In this document: positions 18,547 through 27,756 of the stretch, in pieces
Layout of the letters: each line of letters opens with the position of its first letter
Numbering within the stretch: position 1 is the stretch's first letter
Assembly (NCBI GenBank): GCA_964577715.1
Contig: CAZOAA010000003.1
Span: forward strand, 17,925-81,924
Source of the DNA: SUP05 sp964577715
GTDB lineage: Bacteria > Pseudomonadota > Gammaproteobacteria > PS1 > Pseudothioglobaceae
DNA length: 64,000 bases
Direction: 5' to 3'
Translations under genes and position numbers: made by a program
The notes under the pieces: generated by a model
The model's database searches: none
Told to the model about the DNA's origin: nothing
Seen by the model: the letters and a program-made list of their open reading frames with translations, nothing else

Positions 18547-18590
18547 GTTTAACTCCACAAAAGTAGAGCTGTGTTAATTCTAAATATACT

Positions 18591-21500
18591 TTAGAACTTC
18601 CACTTCACTGTTAAGCCACCGCCGTACTGTAAGTAGCTAGAAGAGTGACGTCCATCAAGATCTACACTAACATCTGTGTTCCCATCAGGTGCAGTATATG
18701 TATAACCTAAACCAACATCAACCTTAGTATCATCGCCATCTAAACCTTTAGTTGTAAATGAAGAACCACCTGCAGTAAATGTTGCAGTTGAGTCTGCAGT
18801 ATCACCAGAGAAGTCATGTGAAATACCTAAACGGAACTCAGGTCGTCCAATACCACCTTCACTATCAACAGATTTACCGGTTACTCTTACGCCAACTTTA
18901 CCTTCGAAAGTATCTACATCACTTGGTGTAACACTAAGATTTGCACCGCCAGCGCCAGTTTCAGTATAAGCATCAGTACTCAAGTGAGAATATGCCAAAC
19001 CTACTGTAGGAGTGATAGTAACACCATCATCTTCCTTAGGCCAACCAGCTTCTACACTAACAGCAAATAAATCACTATCATAAGCAGAAGATGCTGTACG
19101 ATCTAATGTGCCAGCTTTAATATGACGAGAGCCTGTATTGTCATTAAATGCATATGATGCAACTCCTTCAATGTAAGAACCATCATCATTCGCCTTATTA
19201 GCGTAAACCATCACTTGTGTAGTATCAATATCTGTAGTTGTAGCAGAAACACTATCTTTACCCGTTACATCTGTATTTGCAAAACTTCCTGCAATACCAA
19301 TACGTGTTACTCCATCTTCAGCTAAACCATCAATACCAATTGCAAGACCTTGTCCGTCTGCATCATAACCAGAAATGCCACCTACATTATCCTGATCCAC
19401 ATCTGCACCGAATATTTGCATCCACATAGTTTCATCTAATGTAGTACCACCTGCATTCATTCCTTTGTCTAGACCATGCTGACGAATCGCTGCCATACGT
19501 GTACTACCTGTACCCATAGAAGCACCACTGATTGCCGCTGAAGCAGCTGCATTACCAGCTAGACCAGCAGGTGACAATGAACCAACTGCAGTTCTTAATG
19601 CTGCCGCTGTTGTAACGTCATCAAATGCATTGTATAGTGCTAAATCAGAGCTAAGTCCTGTACCTGCCGCACTCCAAACATTTGCCTCGTTTGTACCTGC
19701 AGTTAGACCTAAGTCAGAAACACTCTTATAGTTTGATGTAACAATCAAGCTTGTAGCATTACCATTGACGTAACCAGTTCTACTATAACCAATTGTACTA
19801 TTGTTAACAGTAAAATTCATTAATCCAAAACCTGAGTTCTCATTAGTAACTGTAACATTAGCGCCGCTTTGAATTTTGATTGTACCGTTACCAGCAATAT
19901 AAGTTGCCTGACCTTCAGAGTATGTAGCTGAAGTAGAGCCCATATTAATTGTCAAGTCACCTTGGATATTCATTGTGCCGTTTTCACCAGCAGCTTGTGA
20001 ACTATCAAGATCAATATATGCAGTTGTACCGCTTGCATGACTTGTATGTACACCATCAACAATTAATGTAGCATTATTAAACTGGATTGCTTTCGCAACA
20101 GCCCCTAATCCACCAGTACTAAATGTTACAGTATCTGTTAGCTTTAACGTGCTACCAATTGAGCCCTCTGTTGCATTACCAACAACAACACCGTACTCAT
20201 TTCCAGCTGTTCCTGTTGCGTTAACTGACCTAGATCCAGTAATATTTAATGTACCAAGAACTCTTAATTGCCCATCAAGATCAATATCATTAGAAATATT
20301 CACTGTTGCATTATCTGCAACTGTCATGTAGTCAAGGCTTCTACTTGCACCAATAGCACCTACAAAGGTTGCTGTTACATCAGGATTAACCAAGATAAAC
20401 CCTGATCCAGTCTCAGTCAGAGCAGCGTCTATTGCGCCAGTAATTGTAGATGTTCCATTAACTTGTAACATAGCTGTACCTGACGCACCCTCTAAAGTAA
20501 TATTGTCAGCAGTTAAAGAACTATTTACTGTTAGAGTTGAACCGTCAGCAATCAATATTTCAGCAAGGTTGTTTGTTGCACCAATTGTTCCTGTAACAGA
20601 AGTATTTGTATTAATATCTATAATGCCAGCTGAAGATGAATTGCCACTACCTTCAATTTTTCCTGTAATAACAATCTCAGCTCCTGACCCACCTGCTGGA
20701 AATGCAGTTGTTAATGTTGCATTTTTGTTACCTGTAGAGGTGCCAAGAGTAATTATAGTTGCATTTACGTTGTGAGCAAATGTCGTTGTAAAGCCAGTAA
20801 GGCTTGATTGATTAGCCGATGAATCAAGATTAATTGCCGCCAAACCTCGTCCACCTTGACCAATTTCACCACCTGTTGCCCATGTACCATTTACATTTAA
20901 TGTACCTTGTGGAGCATCAATTACACTCGATTGAATAGCACCTGTAACATTCGCAGATTGAGTATTTGTTGAACCACTTGCCTCATTATTTAAATTTAAT
21001 GTAGCGCTTGAACCCATTAATACTGCTGCTGTAATATTACCAGTTGCAGTCACTGTACCATTAATATCCATGTAAGTCGAAGTTGTGTTTTTACTTACAG
21101 TAAATGTATTGCCTTCAGAAATTTTTATTCTCTCTAGACCAAGAACACCAAGACTCCAAGTTGGAGCAGCTGAATGACCAATTTCTAAATTTGCATTTGT
21201 AAAATTACCTACAATGTTTAATGTACCCTGGCCATTTGCAGCACCATACAATGTTCCTGTTAACGTTGTTCCATTACCTACATTAATTGTAGAATTATTC
21301 CCCATTGATATATTTGATGAGAATGTTAACTCATTTGTAGAAAGTCTATTAACATCACTGGTAGAATTGGATCCAAGATTTAAAATAGAGTGCGCATTTA
21401 ATGTAGTATTTTCTGAATTAAATGTAGTTACATTTTCTGATAAAGTTAACGTTTGGTAACTGTTAATTGTAAAATTACCTGTTCCATTATTTGCACCAAT

Positions 21501-21857
21501 ATTACCATGCATTGTAATATTACCACCAATTACTACATTGCTATTTGGAGCAGTGCCGCCGCCAGATGTTGAATTACCGTCAATAGTTCCATAAAAATGG
21601 CCAATACCATATACGCCGCCAGCAGCACCTGTTGTACCATTAAATGTTAATGTTGAATTATCATGAATATAATAATTCGTTGTACCATTTAGTGAGACCG
21701 TTGCATTACTAGCATCAATTGTTGAGTCAGCGCCGTCAACCTGGAAAGCTGCTGCATATGCAGCCCCTGTCCCAAACATAACTGTAGCTACAGCAGTTGA
21801 TAATGATTTTTTATTAAAGATGCGGTTATTCGCCTCTGTTGTATTTTTAATACTCAT
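18591..21857 (-). CDS. Large autotransporter (type Va) with a sequon-rich passenger
   Basis: 1088 residues in three parts. A signal sequence (about 1-35, ending GTGAAYA-A) precedes a passenger (about 36-700) made of Asn/Thr/Ser/Gly-rich short repeats typical of a beta-helix (LNGTT, TLNITG, GTLNVNGT and similar). The C-terminal barrel (about 800-1088) begins near ETMWMQIFGADVD, contains several Gly-rich amphipathic strands and ends in Phe (TVKWKF), the usual outer-membrane sorting end. By eye I count about 43 N-X-S/T sequons before residue 700 and only one after it. Few have an acidic residue at -2. A Shine-Dalgarno GAGG lies 8-11 bases before the ATG. The passenger's function is unknown; adhesin or surface-layer-like coat are options. 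Confidence 0.9.
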   Translation of the reverse strand: MSIKNTTEANNRIFNKKSLSTAVATVMFGTGAAYAAAFQVDGADSTIDASNATVSLNGTTNYYIHDNSTLTFNGTTGAAGGVYGIGHFYGTIDGNSTSGGGTAPNSNVVIGGNITMHGNIGANNGTGNFTINSYQTLTLSENVTTFNSENTTLNAHSILNLGSNSTSDVNRLSTNELTFSSNISMGNNSTINVGNGTTLTGTLYGAANGQGTLNIVGNFTNANLEIGHSAAPTWSLGVLGLERIKISEGNTFTVSKNTTSTYMDINGTVTATGNITAAVLMGSSATLNLNNEASGSTNTQSANVTGAIQSSVIDAPQGTLNVNGTWATGGEIGQGGRGLAAINLDSSANQSSLTGFTTTFAHNVNATIITLGTSTGNKNATLTTAFPAGGSGAEIVITGKIEGSGNSSSAGIIDINTNTSVTGTIGATNNLAEILIADGSTLTVNSSLTADNITLEGASGTAMLQVNGTSTITGAIDAALTETGSGFILVNPDVTATFVGAIGASRSLDYMTVADNATVNISNDIDLDGQLRVLGTLNITGSRSVNATGTAGNEYGVVVGNATEGSIGSTLKLTDTVTFSTGGLGAVAKAIQFNNATLIVDGVHTSHASGTTAYIDLDSSQAAGENGTMNIQGDLTINMGSTSATYSEGQATYIAGNGTIKIQSGANVTVTNENSGFGLMNFTVNNSTIGYSRTGYVNGNATSLIVTSNYKSVSDLGLTAGTNEANVWSAAGTGLSSDLALYNAFDDVTTAAALRTAVGSLSPAGLAGNAAASAAISGASMGTGSTRMAAIRQHGLDKGMNAGGTTLDETMWMQIFGADVDQDNVGGISGYDADGQGLAIGIDGLAEDGVTRIGIAGSFANTDVTGKDSVSATTTDIDTTQVMVYANKANDDGSYIEGVASYAFNDNTGSRHIKAGTLDRTASSAYDSDLFAVSVEAGWPKEDDGVTITPTVGLAYSHLSTDAYTETGAGGANLSVTPSDVDTFEGKVGVRVTGKSVDSEGGIGRPEFRLGISHDFSGDTADSTATFTAGGSSFTTKGLDGDDTKVDVGLGYTYTAPDGNTDVSVDLDGRHSSSYLQYGGGLTVKWKF

Positions 21858-21910
21858 AAAATTACCTCGTTTTGTTAAATTAAAATATATATATATATAT
21901 ATTAAACCCT
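21858..21910 (-). promoter_or_regulatory. Autotransporter 5' region with an (AT)9 tract
   Basis: Nine AT units run from 21885 to 21902, 28-45 bases upstream of the ATG, where a -10 box or the transcription start should be. The ribosome binding site is at 21865-21868. The tract is a natural candidate for slipped-strand length variation affecting transcription. Confidence 0.45.
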
Positions 21911-22091
21911 CATTCTAACTGTCTTTCTGCGCACTTACTTGCCAGAATTTAGAATCCAATGACGCCTTTTTACCATAATAAAATCATAAAAGCAACCGTT
22001 TTTGTAAAAAAAAACTATTAATTGTTGTAATTATGCCTTTTTATGTTGTTTTTTTAATAATCTATTTAGATACTATGCGCATATTTTTTCA

Positions 22092-22757
22092 CTAATAGGG
22101 TCTGACCCCACTATTAATATCATTTTTAAAGTCCTTACTACCGTAAATTGTATTACTATTAATTGCTTTATCAATTTTTTGCATCTCTTTCTCTGGCAAT
22201 CCTTCTCGAAACATTAGTTTATATTCTTCCTGTACATCTTTATTATTATTCTTACTCAGTTGTACAAGTGGACTATAGTTACTATGTGCAGTAATTTTTA
22301 CCTTCACATCTTCTCCCTGTGTATTAAACTGATAACTAGACCAAGGGTAATCTTTTGAAATTTTTACAATGCTAGAACGTATTGGAACTGAATCAATAAA
22401 ATACATACAATTAATTAAATATTGGCCATTTTCAACCAATGATGCTTTATAGCGACCATCCCATAAAGTTCCAGAGCGCTTTTCAAGCTTGTTAATGTAC
22501 GACACATAGCGCTGTCCAATATTTTTCATCATCTGGCTAATGCCATCTAAAGTAGTTGGTGTGGCTAAAATGTGTATGTAATTAGTCATTAACACAAAGG
22601 CATGGATTTGGCATTCTTCTTGTATGGCAGCTTGATTAAAAATACCAAGATAATGTTGATAGTCTTGTTCAGAAAAAAATACGGCTTGATTGTTATTACC
22701 GCGTTGGGTAATAAGCTGTGCAACACCTGCTATTTTAAATCTTGGTTTTCTTGCCAT
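22092..22757 (-). CDS. REP-associated tyrosine transposase-like protein (Y1/HUH family), probably degenerate
   Basis: The RAYT/IS200-like family nicks single-stranded DNA at REP hairpins. The start MARKPRFKIAGVAQLITQRGN and GQRYVSYINKLEKRSGTLWDGRYKASL are clear family segments. The nucleophile Tyr is Y84 or Y87. The HUH motif, normally NHVH in the family, reads NYIH here (Y60-I61-H62), so the first metal His is lost. The following family segment, usually IELNPVRAG, is changed to IDSVPIRSS. Both suggest an inactive or repurposed copy. The gene begins 1 base before the stop of the epimerase gene, and its own 3' end lies in a GGGTCTGACCCC-type palindrome. Confidence 0.85.
   Translation of the reverse strand: MARKPRFKIAGVAQLITQRGNNNQAVFFSEQDYQHYLGIFNQAAIQEECQIHAFVLMTNYIHILATPTTLDGISQMMKNIGQRYVSYINKLEKRSGTLWDGRYKASLVENGQYLINCMYFIDSVPIRSSIVKISKDYPWSSYQFNTQGEDVKVKITAHSNYSPLVQLSKNNNKDVQEEYKLMFREGLPEKEMQKIDKAINSNTIYGSKDFKNDINSGVRPY
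22098..22110. repeat. REP-like palindrome in the 3' end of the transposase gene
   Basis: gggtctgacccca, the inverse of the copy at 23688-23701. It encodes the last residues (GVRP) of the transposase. GGGGTCAGACCC-type palindromes are typically found next to RAYT genes. Confidence 0.7.
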
Positions 22758-23660
22758 TTATATACCTTTATCCGCTGATTTGGGGTCAAACCCCAAATGA
22801 GAAATTCCATCTATTTGCAAATTTTCTGTTAGGCGATTTATCGTTTCACTCTGCCCTGTTAACTTCCCTAGCACTTTAAGTAATTTAACTGGAAATGAGA
22901 AAAGTCGCACTGGCTTGCCGATTGAGTTTGCTATTTTTTTAACCAACTGCGGAGTGGATAAGTCTTTTTCATCTGCAACCAATAAAGTTTGATTGGCTAC
23001 TGATGGATAAGCAACCACCTTGGCAAGTAATTGAATTAAATTATCCGAAGAGATTAGACTACGTTTATTTTTTATTGAGGAAAATGGTAACGGCACGCCC
23101 AGCTCCACCAAACGTGTTAAGCGCTGATAATTACCTTTAACACCTTGTCCGTAAACCAGTGGAGGGCGAATGATTACAACATCCATAGATGATTTTTGTG
23201 CAATTTCACGCAGTGCAATTTCCGCCTCCAACTTGGATATTGCATAAGGACCTTGTGGATTTGGTTTATCATTTATTCTAAACGGATGCTTATCAGTATA
23301 TTCACCATTTACTTTAATACTACTGACAAAAATAAAACGTTTTACGCCAGACTCAAGCGCTTGTTTTGCAAGTTGAATAGTGCCATCCACGTTAACCTCT
23401 CTAAAAATAGACAGTGAATCAATGGACTTCTCGTTGAGAGCGTGAGCTCGATTTGCAAGATGAATTACAATATCTACACCTTTAAGTGCAACACCCCAAT
23501 TTGTTTTAACACCTATATCGCCCGTCACTACAATATCTTTATTTTTTATTTGGCTCTGCACATTACGCACAGTTCCCCGAACCTGATGTCCTTGATTTTC
23601 AAGTAATTCGAACAATGGCCTACCAATGAATCCGTTTTGTCCGGTTATAAGTATCTTCAT
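22758..23660 (-). CDS. NAD-dependent sugar epimerase/reductase, WbpV-like SDR
   Basis: Extended short-chain dehydrogenase acting on nucleotide sugars. NAD motif TGQNGFIG is at residues 6-13. The catalytic set is S113/S114 in FVSSIKVNGE, Y139 and K143 in GPYAISK. The SSIKVNGE phrase is typical of WbpV/WreQ-like enzymes, which reduce the 4-keto group made by a WbpM-type dehydratase to give UDP-QuiNAc; a C4-epimerase is the alternative. At 300 residues it is slightly short. Its last residues (GFDPKSADKGI) are encoded across a REP-like palindrome, so the C terminus may have been replaced. It follows a GT4 gene in the same direction. Confidence 0.82.
   Translation of the reverse strand: MKILITGQNGFIGRPLFELLENQGHQVRGTVRNVQSQIKNKDIVVTGDIGVKTNWGVALKGVDIVIHLANRAHALNEKSIDSLSIFREVNVDGTIQLAKQALESGVKRFIFVSSIKVNGEYTDKHPFRINDKPNPQGPYAISKLEAEIALREIAQKSSMDVVIIRPPLVYGQGVKGNYQRLTRLVELGVPLPFSSIKNKRSLISSDNLIQLLAKVVAYPSVANQTLLVADEKDLSTPQLVKKIANSIGKPVRLFSFPVKLLKVLGKLTGQSETINRLTENLQIDGISHLGFDPKSADKGI
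22778..22798. repeat. REP-like perfect palindrome in the 3' end of the epimerase gene
   Basis: ATTTGGGGT-CAA-ACCCCAAAT, a 9-base perfect stem with a 3-base loop, 20 bases upstream of the transposase start. It is closely related to the copies at 22098 and 23688. Confidence 0.75.
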
Positions 23661-23668
23661 TTTCTTAA

Positions 23669-24817
23669 CTAACTTTTTTTATCTTGTTTGGGGTCAGACC
23701 CTATTTTAGAATAAATATGGAGCGTTTTGTTGACTACTTGATTTATAGAAAACTCTTGTTCTGCCATTAGTCTACTTTTCTTTCCCATACTAGTTAGTAA
23801 CTTCGGATTATTAATTAATTTTTGAATTGCTATTGACAATTCTTTCGCATCTTTTTCTGGCACAAGGAAGCCATTTTCTCCATCTTTTACTACTTCACGA
23901 CAGCCTGGAACATTTGTGGTAATAATAGCTCGACCAATAGCGGCAGCCTCAATTAAAGATTTTGGCAGGCCTTCACGATATGATGGGAGTACCGCAATAT
24001 GCGATTCAGTCAACAACTGAAAAATATCTATTCGCTCTCCAAGCCATTTAACAACGCCTGATTCATTCCACTGCTTAAGTTGTTTTGTTGATATTGATTC
24101 TGGATTGCCTGGATCCACCGGCCCAACCAAAATAAAATCCACTTCCAATCCTTGCTGTTTTAATATTTTGGCTGATTCTACAAATTCGCCAACACCCTTA
24201 TCCCACAACATTCTAGCAACCAAAATAATTTTTATCTTACCATTAGGAATGGAACTGTATGCAAATTGTTGAATGTCGACACCAGAGCCTTTAATTGTAA
24301 ATTTGTGCGCTGGATAAATAACCTTATGATGAGCAAATAAAGATCGATCATCTGGATTTTGAAACAATATCCAAACTTTTTTACTATTAAGTATTAGGCG
24401 ATATCCTAATAATAGAATTTTTTTTCTAATAAACGCCTTTAAGCCTTGAGCTATAAAGAGATAGCCCAATCCTGAAATTGCATTCAGAATTTGGATATTT
24501 CCAACCCATCGTGCTATTAACGTTCCGTAAAGCACTGGCTTAATAGTGACATGATGCACAATATCAGGCTGAATCTCCTTATACAGTCTGCGCAATTCTC
24601 TAAGTGTTTTAAGCTCTTGCCAGAATCCAGTTGAACTCCTGTGAAAATTGATGGAATGAAATTGAAGTGATTCCTGGTTTAATTGTTTTATTTCTTCGCT
24701 TGTCCCTAAACGAGATACAATATGCACCTCGTACCCTGCATCTCTGGCAGCTAATGCAATGGGTAAACGATGAGAAAGAAAAAACCAAAGCTCATTAACT
24801 ACAATAATAAGTTTCAT
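23669..24817 (-). CDS. Glycosyltransferase family 4 (PglA-like)
   Basis: GT-B fold transferase using a nucleotide sugar. The N-terminal domain has ELWFFLSHRLPIALAARDAGYEVHIV, where Campylobacter PglA has FRMPIIKAL, followed by VHHVTIKPVLYGTLIAR and NAISGLGYLF. The C-terminal domain shows ARMLWDKGVGEFVE and the nucleotide-binding SYREGLPKSLIEAAAIGRAIITTNVPGC (EX7E). Length of 382 is normal. It would add the second sugar after the PglC-like step (inference). The 3' end contains a REP-like palindrome that encodes GSDPK. It overlaps the upstream flippase-like gene by 4 bases. Confidence 0.88.
   Translation of the reverse strand: MKLIIVVNELWFFLSHRLPIALAARDAGYEVHIVSRLGTSEEIKQLNQESLQFHSINFHRSSTGFWQELKTLRELRRLYKEIQPDIVHHVTIKPVLYGTLIARWVGNIQILNAISGLGYLFIAQGLKAFIRKKILLLGYRLILNSKKVWILFQNPDDRSLFAHHKVIYPAHKFTIKGSGVDIQQFAYSSIPNGKIKIILVARMLWDKGVGEFVESAKILKQQGLEVDFILVGPVDPGNPESISTKQLKQWNESGVVKWLGERIDIFQLLTESHIAVLPSYREGLPKSLIEAAAIGRAIITTNVPGCREVVKDGENGFLVPEKDAKELSIAIQKLINNPKLLTSMGKKSRLMAEQEFSINQVVNKTLHIYSKIGSDPKQDKKS
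23688..23701. repeat. REP-like palindrome in the 3' end of a GT4 gene
   Basis: ttggggtcagaccc, an imperfect palindrome matching the inverse of the copy at 22098-22110. Third member of a small local set around the RAYT-like gene. Confidence 0.7.
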
Positions 24818-25752
24818 TTTTTAATTTTCGAATTATGGCCGCGTTTAAACATCCATATTACTCCGCCAGGAAGTGCTACTACCAAAATAGATAAGCCATA
24901 AAGTATTGAAAGTACGAGCGCTACTTCTGGTGCAACACCCAAGTAGCCAAAACCAACCACCATAGCCCCTTCTCGCACCCCCCATCCGGCAATTGAAATA
25001 GGCACTACCATCATTAGTCCTACTAGTGGAACCATTAATAAAAAACCACCCCACTCTATATCCAGTCCTAGTCCGATCGACATTATCATCACTGAAAATA
25101 CTGAGATTAGATGAATTAATACTGAAATTAGTAGAATAATTACCCCATTGTAACGATCAGATATACAATTCCTCCCCTCTCGTGAAAGAGAGTAGAGGCC
25201 TTTGATGATTTTAAAATGAGAGAAATTACCCAGAAGTTTGTCTGTAAAAAATACAAGCAATAGAGCAAGTGATATGCTTGACGCAATTAGCAACCCCCCT
25301 GTACGGGCAATTGAATTATTAACCAATTCAAATAATAACGGAAGTGAGAGCAGCACCAATAGAACTAGGCCTACCATTCCAAACAACCGATCCATTAATA
25401 CGCCTAAAGTTGCACGACCTAAAGTCATTCCTTGTTTTTTTAAATAGTAACCTCGAATAACATCTCCACCAACGCTGGACGGCATTGCTTGGTTAAAAAA
25501 TAACCCTGAGTATAAAATTTGCAATGTATTTTTATAATCAAGTTCTATTTTTTGGCATTTAAGTACGAGTTGCCAACGAACAGTTGCAATAAACACCTGA
25601 ACAGTCAGTAAAATTAGAGCATAGGTAATCATTGTAATATCTACATTTTTTAAAATATTAATAATTTCCTTGAAATCAACTTGACTAATCAACAAAATGA
25701 TTAACCCCAAAGAAACAATAACTTTAAGAAAAATTGCGATTTTTTTATTCAC
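24814..25752 (-). CDS. Lysylphosphatidylglycerol synthase-like (LPG_synthase_TM / UPF0104) membrane protein
   Basis: 312 residues with about eight hydrophobic helices spread along the whole length and no soluble domain. Family segments are TVRWQLVLKCQ, FFNQAMPSSVGGDVIRGYYL and ISIAGWGVREGAMV. Relatives stand in glycan clusters and are discussed as flippase-like or lipid-linked sugar handling proteins; no reaction can be assigned. It lies between asnB and a GT4 and overlaps the latter by 4 bases, so it belongs to the glycan operon. Confidence 0.85.
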   Translation of the reverse strand: MNKKIAIFLKVIVSLGLIILLISQVDFKEIINILKNVDITMITYALILLTVQVFIATVRWQLVLKCQKIELDYKNTLQILYSGLFFNQAMPSSVGGDVIRGYYLKKQGMTLGRATLGVLMDRLFGMVGLVLLVLLSLPLLFELVNNSIARTGGLLIASSISLALLLVFFTDKLLGNFSHFKIIKGLYSLSREGRNCISDRYNGVIILLISVLIHLISVFSVMIMSIGLGLDIEWGGFLLMVPLVGLMMVVPISIAGWGVREGAMVVGFGYLGVAPEVALVLSILYGLSILVVALPGGVIWMFKRGHNSKIKK

Positions 25753-25771
25753 ATTTTAAACAATGTTTTTC

Positions 25772-27730
25772 TCAATTAGAGTCAAGCCACGCTTGAAACA
25801 TTAATACACTCCACAATTGGTATTGTTGATTTTTTTTACCGCTACTGTGTTGATTCCAAGCCCTTCTTACCTGTTTTACATCAAAATACCCGCCATCTTT
25901 TAGCTTTTGTTCAGATAGAAGATCTTCTGCCCACTCTTGCAATGGACCTTTTAGCCACTCTCCTACTGGAATACCAAAGCCACTTTTGGGACGTTCAATT
26001 AAATTTCTAGGGACGTACCGATCCAAAAGCTCTCGTAAAATCCACTTGCCTAACCCTTGATGAATTTTCATAGATAGTGGAAGTTGAGCAGAAAACTCCA
26101 CGATACGATGATCTAGCAATGGCGCCCTAGTTTCTAAACTATTAGCCATTGCCGCACGATCTACCTTGGTCAAAATATCATCAGTGAGATAAGTGACGGT
26201 ATCGAGATAAGTCATACGTTCAGTAAAATTATCTCCAATATCCCAGAGCTCTTTATGACTACCTACTAAATCATAACTATTACCACTCATTAGTGGAATA
26301 GGATTAGGCCATATTCTTACCAACATTGCATACAACTCTATCTCACCACTCTGCCTCAACAACATAGCTATTTTATGGATTTTCTCACCTGGGTGACGAA
26401 CTCGTAATTGCTGTGGAAGGAGTGGGTCTATAATCTTAAAAAAATAATCCCAACCACTAGGAGAAGAAAACTCAATCAATACTGCAAGTGCTTTACGAAT
26501 CATTTCTGGAAAATATTGCATTTTATGAAATAAAGAGGGTGCCCATTGATGTCGGTTATAACCAGCAAAGAGTTCATCGCCACCATCGCCTGAAAGTGCA
26601 ACCGTGACATTCTTCTTAGCTAAAGTGGAAACCAGTAGAGTTGGAATTTGAGAAACATCTGCAAACGGCTCATCATAATAATCTGGCAGTTGAGGAATTA
26701 TAGAGAGCGCATCATCTGCAGTTACAATCCATTCGTGGTGGTCGGTACCCAAATGATTCGCCACAGCACGCGCATCACCCGACTCGTCATAGGCAGAATT
26801 TTCAAATCCAATAGTAAAACTTTTTATTGGCTGATCAGAAATAGCTTGCATTACCGCAGTTACGCTACTAGAATCTACTCCACCAGAGAGAAATACCCCT
26901 AAAGGTACATCTGCCAAACTTTGCCCTTGAATCGCGTTGTGTAGCAACTTATCTAATTGATCAACGGCATCCGCACGACTACCTGTAAAAGGATCTCTTC
27001 TGGCCTGACGAGTAATCTCTTGCAATGACCACCAACACTCCTCTATCTCACTCCAACCCCCATTACCATTCTTCTTAAGTTGCAAAAGATGACCAGGACG
27101 TAATTTAAAAACTCCTGAATGGATGGATTGTGGCGCTGGGATATAATTATAGCGAAGCAGGTTAGCCAAAGAATCTCGGTCCACCCCACCTCGCCAAGCC
27201 GGATGCTGTCGTAATGACTTTAACTCTGAAGCAAAAAGAAAGGTGCGCTTGGCACCTTTGCCTTGCCAACCATAATAAAGTGGCTTCTCTCCTATTCGGT
27301 CTCGTACTAGCGAAAGCGTTTGTTCTTTTTTATCCCAAAGGGAAAATGCAAACATTCCAATACAGCGCTGTAGCGTTTGTTTAATACCCCAAGATTCAAT
27401 TGCTGCAAGTAACACTTCCGTGTCCGAACCTCCACGAAAAATCACACCAGCTTGGAGCAGCTCCTTTTTTAATTCCTGATAGTTATAAATTTCGCCATTG
27501 TAAGCAATCATAAAACGACCACTTATAGAAGACATAGGTTGGTGTCCTTGTGCAGAAAGGTCAATAATCGAAAGACGCCGATGTGAGAATCCTACGCCAA
27601 AATTACCATCAAACCAAACACCAGAATCATCTGGCCCACGGTGAGCAAGCTGACTTCCCATACGCTGCAACAGAACTAAGGGGTCGCCCCAGTTAGGATT
27701 AAAATTGAGAAAACCGCTAAAACCACACAT
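25772..27730 (-). CDS. asnB: Asparagine synthetase (glutamine-hydrolysing)
   Basis: Two-domain amidotransferase. The N-terminal glutaminase starts MCGFSGFL with the nucleophile Cys at residue 2 and shows HRGPDDSG, YNGEIYNY and GGSDTEVLL. The C-terminal synthetase has the PPi loop FLSGGVDSS and SGDGGDELFAGYNRH, plus DRAAMANSLETRAPLLDH. At 652 residues it is a long-type AsnB (about 620-650). Copies of this gene are common in O-antigen and exopolysaccharide clusters, where they probably amidate a sugar carboxyl group instead of, or as well as, aspartate. Unlike the second asparagine-synthase-like gene at 41-42.6 kb, all key residues are present. Confidence 0.93.
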   Translation of the reverse strand: MCGFSGFLNFNPNWGDPLVLLQRMGSQLAHRGPDDSGVWFDGNFGVGFSHRRLSIIDLSAQGHQPMSSISGRFMIAYNGEIYNYQELKKELLQAGVIFRGGSDTEVLLAAIESWGIKQTLQRCIGMFAFSLWDKKEQTLSLVRDRIGEKPLYYGWQGKGAKRTFLFASELKSLRQHPAWRGGVDRDSLANLLRYNYIPAPQSIHSGVFKLRPGHLLQLKKNGNGGWSEIEECWWSLQEITRQARRDPFTGSRADAVDQLDKLLHNAIQGQSLADVPLGVFLSGGVDSSSVTAVMQAISDQPIKSFTIGFENSAYDESGDARAVANHLGTDHHEWIVTADDALSIIPQLPDYYDEPFADVSQIPTLLVSTLAKKNVTVALSGDGGDELFAGYNRHQWAPSLFHKMQYFPEMIRKALAVLIEFSSPSGWDYFFKIIDPLLPQQLRVRHPGEKIHKIAMLLRQSGEIELYAMLVRIWPNPIPLMSGNSYDLVGSHKELWDIGDNFTERMTYLDTVTYLTDDILTKVDRAAMANSLETRAPLLDHRIVEFSAQLPLSMKIHQGLGKWILRELLDRYVPRNLIERPKSGFGIPVGEWLKGPLQEWAEDLLSEQKLKDGGYFDVKQVRRAWNQHSSGKKNQQYQLWSVLMFQAWLDSN

Positions 27731-27756
27731 ATTTATTGGGTGCTATTAAAAATACT

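Noticed and set aside
20149..21459. Plus-strand ORFs opposite the autotransporter
   Set aside because: They are mirror frames of repetitive autotransporter coding sequence.
18591..21857. CRISPR-like or tandem DNA repeats in the autotransporter gene
   Set aside because: The repeats are degenerate at DNA level and explained by short beta-helix protein repeats in one open frame.
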